In this document: positions 30,454-38,430 of the stretch, piece by piece
How the letters are laid out: the number at the start of each line of letters is the position of its first letter
How positions within the stretch are numbered: position 1 is the first letter of the stretch
Assembly (NCBI RefSeq): GCF_001905505.1
Contig: NZ_LIPG01000009.1
Coordinates: 62,001-126,000 of the forward strand
Length of the DNA stretch: 64,000 nucleotides
Direction: 5' to 3'
Origin: Streptomyces sp. CB02058
GTDB lineage: Bacteria; Actinomycetota; Actinomycetes; Streptomycetales; Streptomycetaceae
Position numbers and translations under genes: made by a program
Notes under the pieces: generated by a model
Database searches by the model: none
What the model was told of the DNA's origin: nothing
What the model saw: the letters and a program-made list of their open reading frames with translations, nothing else

Positions 30454-31611
30454 TTACATCAACTTCTCGCGCCGCTTCGCCTGCACCTTGAGCCACGGAT
30501 TCTCCGCTCTGGACTGGGCCCGGTCCAGATACTCCCGCTTCACGACCGCCGAACCCGGTTTCCACCGGCCCTGCTTTGTCGGGTCGCCGCCGGCCTCCGC
30601 GATGGCCTGGGCCCCGCCGCGGCGTAGTCCATGGGCGGTGATCTGCTGCCAGTTCTTCGCACCGGCCTTGTGGGCACGGCTGCGGACCCAGTCGTTGATG
30701 GCGTCCCCGGTGACGTAGTCCCCGCGTTCCTTCGCGACGGCGCGGTTCTGGAGGGTGCCGCGGGAGGTGAGGGCACGGAAGAACGCGCCTTCGCGGACGC
30801 CGAGGTGGTGGAGGGCGGTGAGCCAGTCCCGTACGGCCGCGACGGGGTCCAGGAGCGGATCGTCCTCGGCGGGGATGTCGGTGTGCTCGCCCTTGGCTTC
30901 CTGGTCGGTCTTGGAGGACCGGATGTGCAGGGTCACGAAGTCGTCGTCGACCGCGACGTCCGCGATCGACAGGTCGGCGAGCTCGATCCTGCGGTTGAGG
31001 GCGCCCCGGCCGAGGAGGAGCATGCACCGGTCGCGGCGGCCCGCGATGGTTCGCAGGTCGCACGTGGCGACCATCGCCCGCAGCAGTTCGTCCGTGATCG
31101 GGGGCGCCTTCCGGACCGCCATGCGCTTCGCCCATGTCTTCTTGTACTCGTTCAGGATGCCCCGGGCCTGCCTCGTGCCGGGCTTCTGGTCCTCGGGCAT
31201 CCAGGTGCGGATCGCGGACATGGCAGTGTTGATGGCGTTCGGGGAGCGCCCCAGCTCGATGAGGTGGACGACGTACTCGACGTACGTCGCAGTGGTGCAG
31301 GGCCGGCACACACGGCCTTCGTCGACGCACCAGGCGGCGAACTTGTTGCGCTGGGAGGCGTAGTTGGCGCTGGTGTTCTTCGGCGCCGACTGGTTCTCCA
31401 GCCGCTCGGCGGTCTGCTCGGAGACGTACAGGTCCCGCTCGGTGTACGTCGGCTGGTCGGCCTCGGTGGGGAGCCCCTGGCCGGGGTAGAGGATGGTGTG
31501 CCGGTCGACCACCGGCGCGGACATCGGGCGCGGCTGGATGGTGGTGGCGGGGAGGTGGCCGTCGTCCACCAGTTCCGCGTCCACCACCCCCAGGTCGTCC
31601 TCGGGTTCCAT
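30454..31611 (-). CDS. Tyrosine recombinase/integrase-like protein
   Basis: This 385-residue protein starts at ATG 31611 (MEPEDDLGVVDAELV). The N-terminal SAM-like DNA-binding domain is around NTSANYASQRNKFAAWC. The catalytic domain shows LLLGRGALNRRIELADLSIADV (first Arg), the beta-hairpin Lys in IRSSKTDQEAKGE, ITAHGLRRGGAQAIAEAGG (HxxR) and WKPGSAVVKREYLDRA (Trp and nucleophilic Tyr). All R-K-H-R-W-Y positions appear present, so it may be active in integration, excision or resolution. No flanking att duplication was found. The start touches the stop of the HAD-like gene upstream (TGATG), so they form one unit. Confidence 0.85.
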   Translation of the reverse strand: MEPEDDLGVVDAELVDDGHLPATTIQPRPMSAPVVDRHTILYPGQGLPTEADQPTYTERDLYVSEQTAERLENQSAPKNTSANYASQRNKFAAWCVDEGRVCRPCTTATYVEYVVHLIELGRSPNAINTAMSAIRTWMPEDQKPGTRQARGILNEYKKTWAKRMAVRKAPPITDELLRAMVATCDLRTIAGRRDRCMLLLGRGALNRRIELADLSIADVAVDDDFVTLHIRSSKTDQEAKGEHTDIPAEDDPLLDPVAAVRDWLTALHHLGVREGAFFRALTSRGTLQNRAVAKERGDYVTGDAINDWVRSRAHKAGAKNWQQITAHGLRRGGAQAIAEAGGDPTKQGRWKPGSAVVKREYLDRAQSRAENPWLKVQAKRREKLM

Positions 31612-32150
31612 CACGCCGCCCCCTGTCCGAGCCCTGCTGCCCACTTCGCCAGTACGCCGAAGTCGTCCGGCAGGAGGCCCAGGCGCGGATCCACCCAGTG
31701 CAGGAGCGCCGGAGCTTCGTGGTTGTCCCGGACCCACTCGCGGTCCTCCTGGCCCAGCTCATCATCGACCCAGGCGAACGGGCGCCCCTCGGCGTAGGCG
31801 ACCAACACCCTTGTCTTCCAGTGCAGTCGGGCATTGCTCTGCGGCGTCATGGAAGGCCAGTCGACGAATGGAAGGGTGGGCAGGCCGAGGTGCGGGCCGA
31901 TCCAGTCGTTCGCCTCGTTCTTCCACGTCGTGGCCCACACCAGCTCGTAGGGCAACGCCAACAGGTCCGCTCCGTGGTCGTGGTTGAGCCAGACCCGCAG
32001 GGGCTTGTCCCACGGATTCTCCCACCCGGTCGGGCGCATGCGGTGCGTGCTGTACCCCGCCGGCCGCCTCTGCGGCGCGGCAGCGTACGGATTCAGAGGG
32101 CCGTCCACATCGAGCAGGAGCAACGGACGCCCATCCCCCTCGTTCCCCAC
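31611..32150 (-). CDS. HAD-like phosphohydrolase
   Basis: The protein starts LLLLDVDGPLNPY, the HAD motif I with the two catalytic aspartates. WATTWKNEANDWIGPHLGLP is the usual region of motif II, and AWVDDELGQEDREWVRDN gives the acidic motif IV. Its length of about 179 residues is that of short, capless streptomycete HAD proteins. I chose GTG 32150 because GGGAGG stands just before it; TTG 32180 is an alternative. It is co-transcribed with the recombinase that begins in its stop codon. The substrate is unknown. Confidence 0.75.
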   Translation of the reverse strand: MGNEGDGRPLLLLDVDGPLNPYAAAPQRRPAGYSTHRMRPTGWENPWDKPLRVWLNHDHGADLLALPYELVWATTWKNEANDWIGPHLGLPTLPFVDWPSMTPQSNARLHWKTRVLVAYAEGRPFAWVDDELGQEDREWVRDNHEAPALLHWVDPRLGLLPDDFGVLAKWAAGLGQGAA

Positions 32151-32273
32151 GATCCCTCCCAGCGAAGCAGCCACGTACAATGTAAATTATACGAGGGTGG
32201 CCGGAGGTGACTGTGTATCAGTAGCGGGGCGACCAGCTCCCAGAGCCAATCAGGAACTAGACGCTTCGACAGA

Positions 32274-32516
32274 TCAGCCCTTGCGGCCGCCGTCATGCCG
32301 CTCGAACATCAAGTCACGTGGCCCAGCCTTCTGTGCCTTGGCCAATGCGGCCGATATGTCGGCCTGCTCGATCTTCGCGTAGTAGGCGTCGCGGGCTTCC
32401 TGATCGATCTGCATCTCATGTTCGGGGTGCATCCCGGTTCGGCCGTCGACGCCTTCGCGCACGAGTCGAGAGGCCGGCGTTTCGGGTCGCACGCAAGCTA
32501 CGACCTCGGAACCCAC
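32274..32516 (-). CDS. Small hydrophilic hypothetical protein in an immunity-type cluster
   Basis: This 80-residue frame starts at GTG 32516 directly after the previous stop codon. The clearest part is HEMQIDQEARDAYYAKIEQA then DISAALAKAQKAGPRDLM, an amphipathic helical stretch. There is no signal or membrane segment. The tight junction suggests translational coupling with the gene at 32517-32756. The function is unknown. Confidence 0.45.
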   Translation of the reverse strand: MGSEVVACVRPETPASRLVREGVDGRTGMHPEHEMQIDQEARDAYYAKIEQADISAALAKAQKAGPRDLMFERHDGGRKG

Positions 32517-32756
32517 TCAGCTTGCGCTCATTCCGTGGTCGGGCCACGTCGACGTCTCTTCGTAAAGTGCGTTGATCTTGCGTGATGCTTTCAGGAATGC
32601 ATAATCGATTTCTCCGTCGATCGGTCGAGATCTGCGACTCTTCGTGTCCATCAGGAGTCTATGAGGAGGGTCGTCCGTGTCGAATCCGAAGAGATACTCG
32701 ACCGATTCCGCAGATTCGGCAATCTTTCGAAAATATACCAGTGAGGCCATCGCCAT
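32517..32756 (-). CDS. Small immunity-type hypothetical protein
   Basis: This 79-residue protein starts at ATG 32756 behind GGAAGG. It reads MAMASLVYFRKIAESAESVE, then YLFGFDTDDPPHRLLMDTKS, then EIDYAFLKASRKINALYEET and ends TWPDHGMSAS. The strand-rich start and conserved-looking Asp/Arg residues resemble small immunity-like proteins in actinobacterial toxin loci. Lower GC than the neighbours supports recent acquisition. The function is inferred from context only. Confidence 0.6.
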   Translation of the reverse strand: MAMASLVYFRKIAESAESVEYLFGFDTDDPPHRLLMDTKSRRSRPIDGEIDYAFLKASRKINALYEETSTWPDHGMSAS

Positions 32757-33237
32757 TCACCTTCCAAGTCGTCCCGCTTGAACAGTGGAATATGCTGTTT
32801 CCAGTTGTGCTGCTAATGGCTGTACCGATGGTCCCCAAAGCCGGGCACGGACAGTCTGTTGTGATGCACTCGTACCCAGGGGCCGAGACCGCGCACTGCG
32901 TGAGGGTCGTCGGGGGTTGCACCTGTGCCCGGAGTGATCAGTCGGTCGGAAGCCTCGGTCTGCCATAGGTGGTCAACCTCATCGAGGGCGGCTGGCCCTG
33001 TCTTTTCGACGCTGCTGGTTGGCTCCATCTGCACACCCCGCACGTAGTGGATGGCTGTTACGGGCGGGGGTGCCGAAGCGGGGGATCCCCCTCCAGTAGG
33101 GTCAAGTCGCAGGCAGGTAGAATTTCTCGCCAGTTCCGGGAAATCTCTTCAGGTATTTCTACTCCCGATTTTCTAAATGATGGCCCGTCTAAGGCGTCAT
33201 CTCATGTGGTGAGGGCTCGACCTCGGAGCTCGTCCTG
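32757..33237. other. Low-GC gene-free stretch, decayed
   Basis: Minus-strand frames here (about 32813-33043, with DEVDHLWQTEASDRLITPGTG) read like fragments of protein but lack credible starts and continuity. A/T-rich patches occur near 33110-33190. I interpret it as decayed toxin/immunity sequence and support no gene. Confidence 0.4.
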
Positions 33238-33414
33238 CTACTCGGCGACGCTCGCAATGAACGTGTGGATTTCGGCAGTGAGGTTGCGCATGTCCTCCCC
33301 TGCCGCGTGCACCGTGTTGGTCTCGAACTGCCATTCCTCGGAGGGCGCCCGGTCGCGGATGCCCCAACGCCCACGGTAGCCAGGCCTCTGTTGGTTATTC
33401 AGGAAGTCAAACCC
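33238..33414 (-). pseudogene. C-terminal fragment of a toxin/immunity-type protein
   Basis: A minus-strand frame reads GFDFLNNQQRPGYRGRWGIR then APSEEWQFETNTVHAAGEDM then RNLTAEIHTFIASVAE and stops at 33238. It looks like the true end of a protein but has no in-frame ATG/GTG/TTG. It overlaps the stop of the Imm1-like gene, and AGGAGG precedes it. Either it starts at a rare codon or its 5' end was lost. Confidence 0.4.
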
Positions 33415-33844
33415 CCGGCTCCTCCTGCCATTCGATACAGGTAGGTCGCCGCCCTCCGGAGAGGAGAAACTCTTTTACTGCCTCACGTACAAGGGCAAGT
33501 GGAATTTCCGCCGTCGCGGGAAATTCTCTTGGATTATCCGCAACATGGTAGACAACCTCCCCGCCGAATGTATTTGTAGAATCAATCGAGAGATAGTTCT
33601 TGACGTCTATGAAGCTAACGACCCCGACTTTTCTCCCTCCGTCTGCACCAACCAGGAATTCATGGTCCGGGAAGCCTGAAGGGAGGAGTTTGCGCTGCTG
33701 ACTGTGGAGAACGGCCATAATCCCCATGCCTTTCCCCGAGGAGAGGGCGTCGATGAGTGAATCAACGCCCTCGGGCGAACGAACCGCCATTGGCTCATCG
33801 GCGTGCTGGACCGAATAGTAAGCGTGCACTCGAAAGTTCGTCAT
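33407..33844 (-). CDS. Imm1-family immunity protein
   Basis: This 145-residue protein from ATG 33844 has VHAYYSVQHADEPMAVRSPE near the start, then VSFIDVKNYLSIDSTN and, at the end, VREAVKEFLLSGGRRPTCIEW. The C-terminal 'ExLxTGxRPxxxxW'-like block is the mark of Imm1 proteins, which neutralise toxins of polymorphic or deaminase-type systems in the cytoplasm. No matching toxin precedes it directly; the nearest upstream gene is another immunity-like gene, so it may be an orphan protecting against foreign toxins. GC is lower than in flanking genes. Confidence 0.78.
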   Translation of the reverse strand: MTNFRVHAYYSVQHADEPMAVRSPEGVDSLIDALSSGKGMGIMAVLHSQQRKLLPSGFPDHEFLVGADGGRKVGVVSFIDVKNYLSIDSTNTFGGEVVYHVADNPREFPATAEIPLALVREAVKEFLLSGGRRPTCIEWQEEPGV

Positions 33845-34059
33845 TTTCCACCCATTCCTACATTTCGTCCCCACGTGTGGGAAACGAATCCGTCCGATCA
33901 CGCCTGATCAGATCACCACCACGGGTTGCTGCAACGCAGGGCAGATGCGCCCCGTACGCCCCCGGGAGTCTCCGCGGATGACTGTCGGCCTGACCTGCGT
34001 GTGGCCGTCAGTCCTCCATGGAGGCCCACAGCACGTCCTCCGTCGTTTGAGGGCCGCCA

Positions 34060-34809
34060 TCAATCGACGTAGTCCTCGACCATGTTGGCCACAAGAGAAA
34101 GCAAGGCATCTGCCCGATGTCGGTCATAGCGCTGGTTCCGCAGGGCATCATCAACTGCTCGGAGCCGGGCTACCGCGGCCGGCTCGTGATCTTCCACCTC
34201 GAAGATCACCGGTTGGGTAATCAGATCAAGGCACTCGGTGAGCAGCTGGTGAGTGGCGAGGGCGGGCGGGTTGGGGTCAGGCTTGGCGAACGCGGTGGTC
34301 AGGTACTGGACGGGATTGGTGAGGCTCCACCCGACGACGTTGCTGTGCTGAATGACAAGGGCCAGATCAGGGGCGATTTCGACCCGGGCCTCAATTGGGT
34401 CGGCCAGGACGTCGAGATCGCGCAGACTGGTGAGCACGGTGTCCCCGGGGGTGCGGCACAACACCGTGGTGCTTCTGTGTCGGAAGTCCCTGGCTTCGTC
34501 CGCGCGAAGCCCGCCCGGGCGGGCAGTGGGCGCGACGGGAAGGCGGGCAGCGTCCTCAGCGGAAGCTGATTCTTCCGGCAGCTGAAACTCAAGTCCTGCC
34601 AGCTGCCGACCGGCGGGATTGAAGCGTAGGACGTCAGGAATGTCCCACAAAAATTCCTGGCTACCGAACGTGTCTACGAGAAACCTTTCTCGCTCCACAG
34701 CATTTGTGCAGGGCGCGACGTGCACTGACTTTCCTGTGAAACCGGGGGCAATGTTCAGAGGATCGTCTGTCACCATCGCGCACCAGTTGTCATCAAAGGT
34801 CAGTTTCAT
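34060..34809 (-). CDS. Probable immunity protein following a toxin tail
   Basis: This 249-residue cytosolic protein starts at ATG 34809 two bases after the stop of the toxin tail, with GGAGAAG upstream. It begins MKLTFDDNWCAMVTDDPLN and has QEFLWDIPDVLRFNPAGRQL, DLALVIQHSNVVGWSLTNPV and QRYDRHRADALLSLVANMVE. There is no signal, membrane helix or known catalytic motif. Its position right behind a toxin C-terminus is the classical one for the cognate immunity gene. I do not recognise the family. Confidence 0.65.
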   Translation of the reverse strand: MKLTFDDNWCAMVTDDPLNIAPGFTGKSVHVAPCTNAVERERFLVDTFGSQEFLWDIPDVLRFNPAGRQLAGLEFQLPEESASAEDAARLPVAPTARPGGLRADEARDFRHRSTTVLCRTPGDTVLTSLRDLDVLADPIEARVEIAPDLALVIQHSNVVGWSLTNPVQYLTTAFAKPDPNPPALATHQLLTECLDLITQPVIFEVEDHEPAAVARLRAVDDALRNQRYDRHRADALLSLVANMVEDYVD

Positions 34810-34811
34810 AA

Positions 34812-35327
34812 TTACTTCTCCGGTTTGATTTTCATCGCCGGGGGCATATATCCGTCCTTGCCCGGGATCCTGCCTTGCACGATGTCCTCTTGGGTCACGG
34901 GGCGACCCGGGTCTGTGGCCTTGCCGCCGAGTGCCGCGGCTCTGGACTCTCTCATTACTCCCGATGGCCCATATGTCGTGACGGTCTGGCCTGCTTCAGA
35001 GCCTCCCTTCGCCACGACGATGTCGTCGCCTTGACGGAAAATCAGATTTTCGGCCCCGCCAGTCGAGTGGTACGGGTGTGAGTAGTTGCGGTTCAACCTC
35101 AGTAGTCGGCAGGCGTGGGCACGAGGATGGCCTCTCAGAATGTCACCAGGCTGGGCAGCGCATCCTCGGCCAGCTTGATGTCGGTGAGAGAATCTCGCAG
35201 TCCCAGTCGGTGGCGTCGGAACAGTCCTTGTCGTCGCTCCATCCGTCGCCGTTTCCGTATGAGCCGATACCCCAGTCGGCACAGAGTCCGCCCCCGTCCG
35301 GAGTGGCGTGGGCAGTGTCTGCAACAC
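34812..35327 (-). pseudogene. Polymorphic toxin C-terminal remnant
   Basis: The last 90 codons encode SHPYHSTGGAENLIFRQGDD, VVAKGGSEAGQTVTTYGPSG and QEDIVQGRIPGKDGYMPPAM, a pattern (TTYGPSG, 'DP..P.T..DI..GRIPG') found at the C-termini of actinobacterial polymorphic toxins. Upstream of about 35090 the frame turns into Pro/Thr/His-rich sequence without domains, and no HINT or export region is found. I read it as the surviving tip of a toxin whose body has been lost or frameshifted. Confidence 0.55.
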
Positions 35328-35402
35328 CCGTCGGCGGGCCGGTGATCGCCCCGTCAGCCCTCAGGAGGGGTGAGGTCTTCGACGGCCGAGCCGAGGGGGC
35401 AT

Positions 35403-35690
35403 TCAGTGCCGGGGTGTCGAGTTCAGGACATCGCGCTTCTCCTCGGCAACAACCGGCCTCACCGGCTCGGGTGCCGATGCATCCCGCGGTGGCGTATCGG
35501 CAACAGGCCAGTCGGCCAGGTCAGCCAGTTTCGAACGCCGGGCAACCGGTTCCGCTATGTCATCCCCGTTATCGAACACGCGTCGAATGCTGTCACGACA
35601 GTCTTCCCAAGAGCAACGAGCAAAAGTGGCCAGCTGATCACGGCAGCACTCCCGGTAGGCAGCAACTGTTCCTACGAGCATGTGGTCCAT
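35403..35690 (-). CDS. Uncertain small Cys-containing protein (95 aa)
   Basis: The frame MDHMLVGTVAAYRECCRDQL, then ATFARCSWEDCRDSIRRVFD, then EPVARRSKLADLADWPVADT has balanced composition and four Cys. It lacks a recognised family and a clear ribosome-binding site. It may be a fragment of the same decayed locus as the toxin tail to its left. Confidence 0.35.
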   Translation of the reverse strand: MDHMLVGTVAAYRECCRDQLATFARCSWEDCRDSIRRVFDNGDDIAEPVARRSKLADLADWPVADTPPRDASAPEPVRPVVAEEKRDVLNSTPRH

Positions 35691-35816
35691 GCCGACGTGC
35701 TCTGCGGCGGCCAGGGAGCGGTTTCCATAAGGTCAGCGGCGAGGTACGGCCATGGCGCGATTCCTACGTGCGATCGCTCTACTGCCGAGCAGCCCGTACG
35801 AAGACAGCCCGTACGG

Positions 35817-35920
35817 CACTCACCGAGCGTCGGGCTCGATAGTGACCGTGGCAGGACGTGCCCACCTTTAGCGATGCGCCCGCAGCTCCACCCCAAGGGG
35901 CCACCTGCGCCGGACGTCGC
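35817..35920 (+). repeat. 104-bp direct repeat, left copy (downstream end of lanthipeptide cluster)
   Basis: CACTCACCGAGCGTCGGGCT ... to CGGACGTCGC recurs at 43074-43177 in the same orientation with about a dozen and a half substitutions and no length change. No gene is supported within it. It ends 22 nt before the stop of the ABC permease gene. Confidence 0.7.
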
Positions 35921-35942
35921 GGGACGTCCGGACGCCCGGTGT

Positions 35943-36811
35943 CTACTCGGGGCGGCCGAAGCGGTGGGCGGCCCACAGGAGGGCCAGGACGCCGATCGTC
36001 AGGAGGCCCGCCGCTTCGAGGGCGAGCGGGGGCTGGCGGCCGAACCATTCGATGCCGGCCACGGCAGCCTGCTGTGGTTCCCTGACCCCGATGGAGCGGC
36101 GCAGCAGGTCGATGCCGTAGGCGAGCGGGTTGAAGGCCGCCAGGGTTCGGGCCCAGTCCGGCAGGTTCGCCAGGGGGAAGAAGCCGCCGGAGAGGAAGAG
36201 TAATGGCGTCATGACCAGGCCGAGCAGCATGTGGAACATCTCGGCGCGCGCCAGGCTCACGGCCAGGGCCAGTGACATCGAAGTGATGGTGAAGGAAACC
36301 AGCACTACTCCGGCCAGGAGCAGGGCCAGCAGGAGCGGGTCGTAGGGCAGGCCTGCCAGCCCGGCGAGGAGGAGGAGCAGGGCGCCTTGGACCGCGGCGA
36401 CCGCGGTGCCGCCGGCGCAGCTGCCCAGGAGCAGCGTGGAGCGGCGTACGGGTGCCATCAAGAGTTCGCGCAGGTAGCCGCTCTGCCGGTCGGTGATCAG
36501 CCGGATGCCGACCATGATGGCCGGGGTCTGGACGGTCATCATCAGCATGCCGGGGAACAGGTAGGTCTGGTAGCCGACGCCCAGGGCCGCGTCGGGGATC
36601 AGGGCGGCGAGGCCGCCTCCGAGGATCAGGAGATAGAGCACCGGCTGGGTCAGCATCAGCGCGGTGTGGAGTCGCTGAGAGGCAAGGCGCAGCAGGTCGC
36701 GGTGGACGAGGGCGTGGACGGCGCGCAGTTCGCGGCGCAGGAGTGGCGCGGGGTCGGGGGCGGGGGCGTAGGGGGTCTGCGGAACGTCCGGCGGCCGCAC
36801 GGCGGATGTGG

Positions 36812-36815
<4 letters not shown>
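35943..36815 (-). CDS. ABC-2 type permease of the lanthipeptide cluster
   Basis: This 290-residue membrane protein starts at GTG 36815, overlapping the ATPase stop (GTGA). After a hydrophilic N-terminus (LRRELRAVHALVHRDLLRLA) there are six hydrophobic segments, e.g. LMLTQPVLYLLILGG, LFPGMLMMTVQTPAIM, ALLLLLAGLAGL, FHMLLGLVMTPLLFLSGGFFPLANLP and a last helix LLTIGVLALLWAAHR. The 'LSGGFFPLANLP' block is typical of ABC-2 exporters. With the ATPase it should export the lanthipeptide or give self-resistance. It corresponds in position to the H component of venezuelin-type clusters. Confidence 0.9.
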
Positions 36816-37930
<1,115 letters not shown>

Positions 37931-38230
37931 GGTCGGGTCCTCGTCTGCGGGGTGTGGTCTGCGGACTCGGGCGGGCAACGGGTGAGCCGGGCGCGGACGG
38001 GCCGTGCCCGGCTCCCGGTGGAGCGGGTGTGTGCTCCGGCCGGTGGCCGCCGCCGTGGGCGGACCACCGGCCGGAGGTCGTCCGGCCCCTGTCGCTCCGT
38101 CCCCGCGCGGCACTGGCGGGCAGTACAGGGGCTCCCCACCTGCGGAGTCCGCTGCTCAGCGTCCCGTCGACCTGACCGCTGTCGTCGGGGCCGCCGTGCA
38201 ATGGCGGAGCCGAAGGGGCCTACCGCCGGG

Positions 38231-38386
38231 TCAGGCGCAGCTGATGCCCACACAGACGGTGTTGAGCAGCGTCAGGAGTCCGACACACGCGCAGGTGTCG
38301 GCGAACGGGACGCCGTCGACGCCGATCGGGTCGGTCTCGGGAAGGGCGTGAAGGTGAGCCAGCAGTTCGAGGTCGCGGTTCTCCAT
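38231..38386 (-). CDS. Class IV lanthipeptide precursor (venezuelin/streptocollin-like)
   Basis: This 51-residue peptide starts at ATG 38386 behind AGAAGGAG. The leader MENRDLELLAHLHALPETDP contains the helical segment that class IV synthetases bind. The core at the C-terminus begins TCACVGLLTLL and ends with the Thr/Ser/Cys-rich NTVCVGISCA, nearly the pattern of venezuelin and streptocollin. Ser/Thr would be dehydrated and joined to Cys as lanthionine rings, including a globular C-terminal ring set. It lies 44 nt after the synthetase gene and upstream of the transporter. A leader protease is not encoded nearby, as is usual for this class. Confidence 0.92.
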   Translation of the reverse strand: MENRDLELLAHLHALPETDPIGVDGVPFADTCACVGLLTLLNTVCVGISCA

Positions 38387-38430
38387 GACTTTCTCCTTCT
38401 CTCTGAGGTGGGCGGCAGGTTCCCTGCCGC

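Noticed and set aside
30454..31611. Integrase with flanking attachment sites defining an integrated element
   Set aside because: The recombinase is real, but I found no tRNA gene or direct repeat beside it. The tRNA-like copies at 9.2 and 41.8 kb are too divergent and distant to be accepted as att sites.
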